Positions 13,974 to 19,360 of a stretch of 19,360 nt of DNA are shown here, one piece after another (within the stretch, counting starts at the first letter, position 1; every line of letters starts with the position of its first letter). The translations under genes were made by a program, and so were the position numbers. This DNA comes from JBGFRR01 sp041695045 (GTDB taxonomy: Bacteria; Bacteroidota; Ignavibacteria; UBA10030). The stretch is from NCBI GenBank assembly GCA_041695045.1, contig JBGFRR010000115.1:1-19360 (forward strand), in the 5' to 3' direction. Below the pieces are notes generated by a model that did not search any database, was not told where the DNA came from, and saw only the letters and a list, made by a program, of their open reading frames with translations.

Positions 13974-15380
13974 TTACTCCAAGAAATCCGCCACGCGCAA
14001 AATCGTTGCTTCATCGAATTGCTTCCCAAGAATCTGCAACCCAATCGGCAACCCCTGTCTGTCCTTGCCGCACGGAACGTTGACACCCGGAATGCCCGCA
14101 AGGTTTGCCGAGGTCGTGTAGATATCCGAAAGATACATCTGGAGCGGATCATCGACCTTCTCGCCCGCTTTGAATGCCGTCGTTGGTGATGTTGGCGTGA
14201 TGAGGCAATCGACCTCCTTGAACGCGTTGAAGAAATCATCCTGAATCAACCGCCGTACCTTCTGCCCTTTGCGATAGTAGGCATCGTAGTAGCCGGCCGA
14301 GAGCACGTACGTGCCGAGCATGATGCGGCGCTTTACCTCGGGGCCAAAGCCTTCACTGCGGGATTTCACGTACATGCTCGCGAGGTCGCCGGCATGTGCT
14401 GAACGATAGCCGTACCGTGCGCCGTCGAAGCGCGCGAGGTTCGAAGAAGCCTCTGCGGTTGCGAGAATGTAGTACGTCGCAATCGTATAGCCGGTATGCG
14501 GAAGCGATACTTCTTTCATGATTGCACCGTTTGCACGCAGGCGGTCGACTGCGTTCATGATGGCGGAACGGATGTCCTCGTCCAGTGCTTCGTCGAAATA
14601 CTCTTTTGGCAATCCCACACGCAGGCCTTTCACTTCTTTCGTCAATGCGGCTGTGTAGTCGGGTACCGGCTGAAGCGCGGAGGTCGAGTCGTTCGGGTCA
14701 TGGCCGGCGATGATGTTGAGCACGGCGGCGCAGTCCTTGACGCACAATGCGAAGGGGCCGATTTGGTCGAACGACGACGCGAATGCCACAAGGCCGTAGC
14801 GCGACACCCGTCCGTATGTCGGTTTGAGTCCGACGATTCCAACGAGCGCCGCGGGCTGGCGAATCGACCCGCCAGTATCCGTGCCGAGCGATGTTGTGCA
14901 GAGCCCCGCTTTGACGGCGACGGCAGACCCGCCGCTCGACCCGCCGGGAACGCGTTCGTGATCCAGCGGATGCTTCACTCGGCCGAATGCGGAGTTCTCT
15001 GTCGAAGAGCCCATGGCGAATTCATCGAGGTTTGTCTTTCCCACAATCACCGCGTCCGCATGCTGCAACCGCTCGACGACCGTTGCGTTGTAGGGCGACA
15101 CGAAATGCTCGAGCGTCTTCGAGCCGCACGTGACGCGCTCTCCCTTCATCGCGATGATATCCTTCAACGCAACCACCATTCCGGCCAGAGGGCCTGCGGT
15201 TCCTGCCGCCCGCTTCGCATCGATTGCACGCGCCCGGTTGAACGCCTGCTCGCGAAAAACAGAGAGGAACGCGTTCAAACTCTGCTCGCGCTCGATGGCA
15301 TCGAGGGAGGCCAGCGTGATCTGCTCGCACGTGGTTTTCCCCACGGCTAAATCTGCTTTGATGGCGTCGAACGTTTTCAT
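13974..15380 (-). CDS. gatA: Glutamyl-tRNA(Gln)/Asp-tRNA(Asn) amidotransferase subunit A
   Basis: 468 residues, normal length. The amidase-signature triad is complete: Lys73 (VALKDI), Ser148 in PGGSSGGS and nucleophile Ser172 in DTGGSIRQP. GLKPTYGRVSRYGLVAFASS and GRRIMLGTYVLS-like blocks are also conserved. GatA releases ammonia from glutamine for GatB, converting Glu-tRNA(Gln) to Gln-tRNA(Gln). This fits an organism that may lack GlnRS; gatB and gatC are not in the window. tRNA-Gln and tRNA-Glu genes, the relevant substrates, lie at 18589-18848. A 100-base gap with two hairpins separates it from tatA. Confidence 0.96.
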   Translation of the reverse strand: MKTFDAIKADLAVGKTTCEQITLASLDAIEREQSLNAFLSVFREQAFNRARAIDAKRAAGTAGPLAGMVVALKDIIAMKGERVTCGSKTLEHFVSPYNATVVERLQHADAVIVGKTNLDEFAMGSSTENSAFGRVKHPLDHERVPGGSSGGSAVAVKAGLCTTSLGTDTGGSIRQPAALVGIVGLKPTYGRVSRYGLVAFASSFDQIGPFALCVKDCAAVLNIIAGHDPNDSTSALQPVPDYTAALTKEVKGLRVGLPKEYFDEALDEDIRSAIMNAVDRLRANGAIMKEVSLPHTGYTIATYYILATAEASSNLARFDGARYGYRSAHAGDLASMYVKSRSEGFGPEVKRRIMLGTYVLSAGYYDAYYRKGQKVRRLIQDDFFNAFKEVDCLITPTSPTTAFKAGEKVDDPLQMYLSDIYTTSANLAGIPGVNVPCGKDRQGLPIGLQILGKQFDEATILRVADFLE

Positions 15381-15392
15381 GGACGCGGAATG

Positions 15393-15447
15393 CCGTCCGC
15401 CGATGCGAGGCCGGACGGTATGGATGCGCCGTTACGCACCGGCGCAT
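15393..15447. repeat. Two GC-rich hairpins between tatA and gatA
   Basis: CCGTCCG (15393-15399) pairs with CGGACGG (15412-15418). ATGCGCCG (15424-15431) pairs with CGGCGCAT (15440-15447). Both stems are perfect. No T-run follows on the minus strand, so they may be processing or attenuation structures, or a leftover small repeat. Confidence 0.5.
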
Positions 15448-15480
15448 TGAACGGTGTGCTTGTCGGAAGGCGGAGAGAGG

Positions 15481-15681
15481 CTACTGCTTCTTCTCGTCCT
15501 TGCTCTCGTTAAGCTGCTTTGTTTCCTTCTCGATGTCATCCTGAACTTCCCGTGTTGCCTTGCGAAACTCCCGGATGCCCTTGCCTAACCCCTGAGCAAG
15601 CTCGGGAATTTTCTTGGCGCCAAAGAAGATGAGGACGAAGAGAAGAATCAGCAGTATTTCTTGTGTTCCCATGCCAAACAT
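15481..15681 (-). CDS. tatA: Sec-independent translocase TatA/TatE-type subunit
   Basis: 66 residues: one N-terminal membrane helix (QEILLILLFVLIFFG), the hinge, the conserved amphipathic helix start KKIPELAQGLGKGIREFRKA, and a charged tail (DDIEKETKQLNESKDEKKQ). TatA oligomers form the pore for folded twin-arginine substrates; tatC is not in the window. AGGAG lies upstream of the ATG. It sits 32 bases after purQ in the same row, a mixed neighbourhood, so co-transcription is likely but not functional linkage. Confidence 0.93.
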   Translation of the reverse strand: MFGMGTQEILLILLFVLIFFGAKKIPELAQGLGKGIREFRKATREVQDDIEKETKQLNESKDEKKQ

Positions 15682-15713
15682 GTCCTTTGCTCCTGCGTGA
15701 TTGAGTTGTCCGT

Positions 15714-16439
15714 CTACTCCACCAGAGGTGGAGCGAAGACGTGGGTGAAGCTTTCGACCAGTGAATCGAAAATTTTCCGTCCGTCGGTGAGGCCTAGTAC
15801 GGGGTCGGCCGCGCGTTCGGGGTGGGGCATCAAGCCGAGGATAGTTCCGTGCTCGTTCACAATCCCGGCGATGTTGCCGAGCGAGCCATTCGGGTTGCTT
15901 GCGGGCGTTACAGCGCCGGAGCGGTCACAGTATCGAAAGACGATCCGGTTGCCGTCCTCCAGTCGCTTGATCGTATCGTCATCCGCGAAGTAATTCCCGT
16001 CGCCGTGTGCGATGGGGATCTCTAACACCTCGCCGGGCTTGCATTTCGACGTAAACCGCGTGTTGGCATTCTCCACGCGCAGATGCACGGAGCGACAAAT
16101 GAACTTGAGCGATTGATTACGAAGAAGAACGCCGGGGAGTAATCCCGCCTCCGTCAGAATCTGAAATCCGTTGCAGATGCCCATCACCACCCCACCGTTC
16201 TTGGCAAAGTGCACAACGTCATTCATGATCGGCGAAAAACGAGCGATGGCACCGCAGCGAAGATAATCTCCGTACGAAAACCCCCCGGGAAGGATCACCA
16301 CATCCACATCGCCGACCGACCCTTCTTTGTGCCAGAGCAACCGCGCATCCTGCTGCAGGATCGTCTCCGCAACATAGTGCACGTCATGGTCGCAGTTGGA
16401 GCCGGGAAAAACAACAACGCCGATTTTGAGCTTCGCCAT
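15714..16439 (-). CDS. purQ: Phosphoribosylformylglycinamidine synthase, glutaminase subunit PurQ
   Basis: 241 residues. Class I glutaminase features: FPGSNCDHD at 11-19, GGFSYGDYLRCGA, nucleophile Cys89 in MGICNGFQIL, HGDGNYF, and the His206/Glu208 pair in MPHPERA. It supplies ammonia to PurL for the fourth step of purine synthesis. PurS is encoded 15 bases upstream, as in organisms with the three-part PurSQL enzyme; purL is not in the window. Confidence 0.97.
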   Translation of the reverse strand: MAKLKIGVVVFPGSNCDHDVHYVAETILQQDARLLWHKEGSVGDVDVVILPGGFSYGDYLRCGAIARFSPIMNDVVHFAKNGGVVMGICNGFQILTEAGLLPGVLLRNQSLKFICRSVHLRVENANTRFTSKCKPGEVLEIPIAHGDGNYFADDDTIKRLEDGNRIVFRYCDRSGAVTPASNPNGSLGNIAGIVNEHGTILGLMPHPERAADPVLGLTDGRKIFDSLVESFTHVFAPPLVE

Positions 16440-16454
16440 GGATATCCGCCGTCG

Positions 16455-16718
16455 CTAAGCTTCCACCTGTTCAACTCGGTGAAGGGTGAACGAGTAATTT
16501 TCCATCACAGGGTTCGCAAGAAGTTTGTCGCAGACTTCATGGACAATGCGGTTCGCCTCTGCTTCGTCGTGTGTATCGATGTCCAGCTCGATGAATTTTC
16601 CGATGCGGACGTTCTGCACGGAAGTATACTGTAACGAATGGATGCCGTGCTCAACCGCTTTGCCTTGAGGGTCGAGAATGGATGTTCGCAGCGTAACGAT
16701 TATCTTCGCGTGAAACAC
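16455..16718 (-). CDS. purS: Phosphoribosylformylglycinamidine synthase subunit PurS
   Basis: 87 residues from a GTG at 16718. This start is chosen because GGAG lies six bases upstream, it falls 11 bases after the pssA stop, and the length fits PurS (about 80-90). A longer frame upstream overlaps pssA and has no family match. Conserved pattern: FHAKIIVTLRTSILDPQGKAV, VQNVRIGKFIELDI, and VHEVCDKLLANPVMENYSF. PurS bridges PurL and PurQ in the FGAM synthase complex. The neighbour purQ confirms the call. Confidence 0.92.
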   Translation of the reverse strand: MFHAKIIVTLRTSILDPQGKAVEHGIHSLQYTSVQNVRIGKFIELDIDTHDEAEANRIVHEVCDKLLANPVMENYSFTLHRVEQVEA

Positions 16719-16729
16719 CGGTCGCTCCG

Positions 16730-17494
16730 CTAAATATCGATGCTCGAAACTTTCCGTGAGTTGTCTTCTTCCTTTTGTACACCCGTCACCACGTGATACA
16801 CCGTTTCGACCATCGACCGCACAACGCCAAAGAGAATATACGAGACGATGAATGCAAGCGCATATTGTCCCTGCGACACGATAATCAGGATGACAGCAAT
16901 CGAAAACAGCACCATACGCCACGGATGTGCCCGGATGCCGCGCTTGGAAAATTTCGGCAGCGTGTCGTAGCGAACCGTGCTCACCATCAGCAGAGCGAGA
17001 CCGACGACGAGCGGAGCGAGGGCGTCCCGGGTCCAGGATTCAAAACCGTAACCGGGCTTGTAGAATTGGAAGAAGAATGCGCAGATCGTCAGCGCCTGTA
17101 ACGGGATTGGCAGCCCACGGAAATAATCTTTATCAAAGCCGATGAGTTGCACATTAAACCGCGCCAAGCGAATCGCTCCGAACAGAAGGGGGAGCGAGCT
17201 GATGAGGATGCCGATATTGCCGAGTGAGTTCAGATGAGCTTGATAGACCAAGATCGATGGTGCCGCGCCGAACGAAACAACGTCGGCCAGCGAGTCGAGC
17301 TCGACGCCGAACTGACTGGATGAGCGGGTGATGCGCGCCATCACGCCGTCGAGAGAATCAAAGATGGCAGCGAGAACGATGAACCCCACAGCGGCGTCGA
17401 ATTGTCCTGCGGTGGTGTTGAGGATAGAGAGAAAACCGCAGAACGCGTTCAGGATCGTAAAGAGGCTTGGGAAGACTGCACGGGTAAGAATCAT
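16730..17494 (-). CDS. pssA: CDP-diacylglycerol-serine O-phosphatidyltransferase
   Basis: 254 residues. The complete CDP-alcohol phosphatidyltransferase signature is present: Asp49-Gly50-x2-Ala53-Arg54-x8-Gly63-x3-Asp67-x3-Asp71. Several membrane helices follow (for example ILISSLPLLFGAIRLARFNV, ALAPLVVGLALLMVSTV, MVLFSIAVILIIVS). It makes phosphatidylserine, which the psd product directly upstream decarboxylates. GGAGG stands nine bases before the ATG. The gap to psd is 60 bases and to purS 11 bases. Confidence 0.96.
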   Translation of the reverse strand: MILTRAVFPSLFTILNAFCGFLSILNTTAGQFDAAVGFIVLAAIFDSLDGVMARITRSSSQFGVELDSLADVVSFGAAPSILVYQAHLNSLGNIGILISSLPLLFGAIRLARFNVQLIGFDKDYFRGLPIPLQALTICAFFFQFYKPGYGFESWTRDALAPLVVGLALLMVSTVRYDTLPKFSKRGIRAHPWRMVLFSIAVILIIVSQGQYALAFIVSYILFGVVRSMVETVYHVVTGVQKEEDNSRKVSSIDI

Positions 17495-17554
17495 CGTGAA
17501 GCGCCTCCATGTTGTGAGTGTCGATGTCGGCCGGGTTCGTGCACGAGTTGTTCG

Positions 17555-18247
17555 CTACAGCCCGGATGTTCTATGATACGATGAATCAGAGGGATTGACA
17601 AACTCCGCCAGAACAGTCTCACCGGCCGTCGCCACCTCTCCCACCTTGACCCTCACAGCCGCCGTCAACGGTACAAACACATCCACGCGGGAGCCAAACT
17701 TGATCATTCCAAATCGCTCGCCCGCACGCAACGTATCCCCCACCTGAAGCGGGCAAACTATCCGCCGCGCAATAAACCCTGCAATCTGCTTAAAGAGGAC
17801 CTTCCCTCGGTTTCCCTCCATGCCGACGATGGTCTGCTCATTTTGCTCCGATGCCTTATCTTCAAACGCGGCGAAGTACTCCCCCTTCACGTAGCGAAAA
17901 TAGCGTACGGCGCCGGTGATCGGAGAACGGTTGACGTGGACATTGAGGGGAGACATGAAGATGCTGATCTGCGTTGCATCGCCGTGGAAGTATTCGTGCT
18001 CGGGAACGTGTTTAATGAGGATAATCTTGCCGTCTGCCGGAGAGGTGATGAGATGATCTCCCGCCGGAATGGTGCGCTCCGGGTCGCGGAAGAAATTGAC
18101 GGTGAAACCGAGGAAGCCAACTGCAACAACGATGATGCCGGCTTTCAGCACCCGGGGCTCGATGAACAAGAAAGCGAGGACAATCAGGACAACACAGAGC
18201 GCAACGACAGTGAAAAAAACGTCGTAACCGTACTTTGTAATGCTCAT
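17555..18247 (-). CDS. psd: Phosphatidylserine decarboxylase proenzyme, short form
   Basis: 230 residues, the short PSD type. One or two N-terminal membrane segments (10-30 and 35-52) are followed by NFFRDPER, TSPADGKI (Asp72), FMSPLNVHVNR, and the self-cleavage site Gly185-Ser186 in MIKFGSRVDVF, where the serine becomes the pyruvoyl group. It forms phosphatidylethanolamine at the inner membrane. It is the first gene of the minus-strand row and has a good sigma-70-like promoter upstream. A possible ribosome-binding site (GAGGAG) is rather far from the ATG. Confidence 0.95.
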   Translation of the reverse strand: MSITKYGYDVFFTVVALCVVLIVLAFLFIEPRVLKAGIIVVAVGFLGFTVNFFRDPERTIPAGDHLITSPADGKIILIKHVPEHEYFHGDATQISIFMSPLNVHVNRSPITGAVRYFRYVKGEYFAAFEDKASEQNEQTIVGMEGNRGKVLFKQIAGFIARRIVCPLQVGDTLRAGERFGMIKFGSRVDVFVPLTAAVRVKVGEVATAGETVLAEFVNPSDSSYHRTSGL

Positions 18248-18287
18248 CCGGGTGGAACGTGCTCCTCGTCAGGGAATGTTGCGAGTC

Positions 18288-18316
18288 ATGGTACCAAAAA
18301 ATGAACCGAATGTCAA
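18288..18316 (-). promoter_or_regulatory. Sigma-70-like promoter of psd
   Basis: On the minus strand, TTGACA (18316-18311) is a perfect -35 box, followed by a 17-base spacer and TACCAT (18293-18288), which matches the -10 consensus at four of six positions. The leader to the psd ATG would be about 35 bases. Confidence 0.6.
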
Positions 18317-18588
18317 GGAAAGCGCTGGCTCGCATCGTGCTCGCATCGTGGGGCGCTTGTTCATGAGGATAAGCAGAAGAATCGGACACTACGTGCGAGA
18401 TGGTGAGAACACGGGGTTGGAAAATTCTGGATTTTTCTGTACCTTGAGCGTGTATTGAGCACGCCGGATCAATCGTGTTGAGAATAATGTCCTTTGATGT
18501 CCGCAAAACGCGGATGATCCTTCGGCTCATGATTGGCGACACGTCTGATTGCGGTCTGTCATCTGCAATCTACCATCTGCAATCCTCT
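18317..18588. other. Intergenic region with short repeats, no gene seen
   Basis: Together with the promoter and leader this is a 341-base gap between psd and tRNA-Gln. It contains a perfect 11-bp tandem pair GCTCGCATCGT (18328-18349) just upstream of the psd -35 box, a small hairpin TCCGC-AAAAC-GCGGA (18500-18514), and ATCTGCAATC twice (18561-18570 and 18575-18584) directly before the tRNA. I see no coding frame with family features. Confidence 0.5.
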
Positions 18589-18661
18589 TGCCCTGTGGTG
18601 TAACTGGCAACACGTCTGACTCTGGATCAGAAGACTCCAGGTTCGAGCCCTGGCGGGGCAG
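18589..18661 (+). tRNA. tRNA-Gln (anticodon CTG)
   Basis: A complete 73-base cloverleaf without encoded CCA. Acceptor TGCCCTG pairs with CGGGGCA (one G-T pair), with discriminator G. D stem is GTGT/ACAC, anticodon stem TCTGA/TCAGA with loop CTCTGGA (anticodon 18622-18624), and T stem CCAGG/CCTGG with loop TTCGAGC. Confidence 0.95.
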
Positions 18662-18669
18662 CGGTAGAT

Positions 18670-18768
18670 CAATGAAAAAGTAAAAATGAAAAATGAAAAA
18701 AGGGAGTATGCTCGCAAAGCACAGCTTTATCACGTTTTTTTAATTTTTCCATTTTGAATTTTTCATTG
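18670..18768. repeat. A/T-rich inverted repeat between the two tRNA genes
   Basis: CAATGAAAAA (18670-18679) is exactly inverted at 18759-18768, and similarity continues inward for about 34 bases per arm (ATGAAAAATGAAA-type against TTTTCCATTTTGAA-type). The unit of about 100 bp fills the tRNA spacer. It looks like a small palindromic element. A processing or termination role for the tRNA transcript is also possible. Confidence 0.5.
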
Positions 18769-18775
18769 TCACATG

Positions 18776-18848
18776 GGCCCTATCGTCTAAGGGTTTAGGA
18801 CGCGGCCCTCTCAAGGCCGAAATACGGGTTCGAATCCCGTTAGGGCTA
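18776..18848 (+). tRNA. tRNA-Glu (anticodon CTC)
   Basis: A complete 73-base cloverleaf. Acceptor GGCCCTA pairs with TAGGGCT (the first pair is G-T), with discriminator A and no encoded CCA. D stem is GTCT/GGAC, anticodon stem CGGCC/GGCCG with loop CTCTCAA (anticodon 18810-18812), and T stem ACGGG/CCCGT with loop TTCGAAT. Its 3' half is overlapped on the other strand by the recombinase gene. Confidence 0.95.
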
Positions 18849-19360
18849 CTGTTGCACCCAGTATAGAAGAAGTCGGTCGGCTGAAATCCTTCAAAAAGGG
18901 GAAGTTTGGCAGGATTCTGATGTAGCATCTGGCTTTCTTCTGCTCTCGATCCACAATTATCGCATTAACACACCTCCGGAGTATTTCTTTCCTCTCTGCT
19001 ATGGTCGCAGTCAGAATTTGGGTTTCGAAGTTCTGAAAGAAGCTGGTCACCTCACCAAGAATATTCGCTGCTCTCCCTTTCGGTGCTTGGTGGTTCTGTA
19101 GTCGTGTCTTTTCCTCTTTGAATTTCTCCTGAATCTCCTCCAGCTCTCTCAATCTTGCGGCGACGGTCTTCAAGTTGCCGCCTTCCTCCGCAAGCCTCAT
19201 CAGATTCTCGATCTTTCCTTCGTTTTCCTTGAGCAGTTGGGTGATGCTTTGAATCCTTCTTTGGATTTGCAGTGGCTCTTTGTTGATCAAGTCTTTGGTC
19301 CTACTTTTTGCTCTTTCGACGATTCGGTGCGAGCTTAGCACCTCTCTTACGCTTCCTAGA
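18811..19360 (-). CDS. Serine recombinase, C-terminal part; 5' end outside window
   Basis: The frame is open to the right edge, so the catalytic resolvase domain and DNA-binding parts lie outside. Visible are a long charged coiled coil (LLKENEGKIENLMRLAEEGG, LRELEEIQEKFKEEKTRL) and the typical ending of large serine recombinases (ERKEILRRCVNAIIVDREQKKARCYIRILP). After that end the frame runs on for about 30 residues, the last ones (TGFEPVFRP) being antisense tRNA-Glu sequence, to a TGA at 18811-18813. These enzymes insert and excise phages and islands, so this probably marks the edge of an integrated element continuing to the right, with the original stop lost at the junction. The family call rests on the C-terminal pattern only. 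Confidence 0.7.
   Translation of the reverse strand, partial: LGSVREVLSSHRIVERAKSRTKDLINKEPLQIQRRIQSITQLLKENEGKIENLMRLAEEGGNLKTVAARLRELEEIQEKFKEEKTRLQNHQAPKGRAANILGEVTSFFQNFETQILTATIAERKEILRRCVNAIIVDREQKKARCYIRILPNFPFLKDFSRPTSSILGATVALTGFEPVFRP

Noticed and set aside
16719..16922. Upstream extension of the purS frame
   Set aside because: It overlaps pssA, has no PurS similarity, and a GTG with GGAG at 16718 gives the normal PurS length.
18740..18928. Minus-strand frame of 62 codons containing NGIRTRISALRGPRPK
   Set aside because: This is a well-known false peptide produced by reading a tRNA gene backwards.
1..19360. CRISPR array, rRNA gene or replication origin
   Set aside because: No regularly spaced repeats, no rRNA-like sequence and no DnaA-box cluster were seen.

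Overview
The window looks like chromosomal DNA of a Gram-negative bacterium, probably of the Bacteroidota/Chlorobiota/Ignavibacteriota group. This placement is an inference from gene content: separate short PurS and PurQ, short-form phosphatidylserine decarboxylase with PssA, TatA, a secreted NamZ/NagZ-type pair, a four-helix-bundle protein cassette and a REP-associated transposase. No taxonomic marker gene is present.

Layout. (1) 1-3973, plus strand: an accessory, defence-like block of three genes overlapping by 1-4 bases. It holds an Eco57I-like adenine methylase with a REP-associated transposase (RAYT) embedded in frame, a DUF6932-like nucleotidyltransferase-fold protein and a partner of unknown function. 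A 60-base sample here (3001-3060) has 27 G+C against 38 in the core gene that follows (4501-4560). (2) 4032-5720, plus strand: secreted glycoside hydrolase family 3 enzyme. (3) 5721-6634: repeats, a minus-strand terminator, a 40-residue membrane protein and an NTF2-like lipoprotein. (4) 6899-10065, minus strand: a two-component pair, a PAS sensor kinase followed by a sigma-54 activator, overlapping by 4 bases. (5) 10066-10672: no intact gene, but a decayed reading frame on the minus strand. (6) 10673-18316, minus strand: a long co-oriented row psd-pssA-purS-purQ-tatA-gatA-[four-helix-bundle cassette]-sucD-ndk-namZ, with a sigma-70-like promoter before psd. (7) 18589-19360: tRNA-Gln(CTG), an A-rich inverted repeat, tRNA-Glu(CTC), and the 3' end of a serine recombinase gene on the opposite strand whose stop codon lies in the tRNA-Glu anticodon loop.

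How the genes fit together. psd and pssA make phosphatidylethanolamine. purS and purQ are two subunits of FGAM synthase. gatA, sucD and ndk are central housekeeping genes. The GH3 enzyme and NamZ fit consecutive steps in degrading or recycling peptidoglycan sugars. The most unusual parts are the transposase carried inside a methylase between two REP-like palindromes, the three-gene block around it, the four-helix-bundle cassette bounded by inverted repeats just upstream of sucD, the lysine/arginine-rich tail on SucD, and the recombinase gene ending inside a tRNA.
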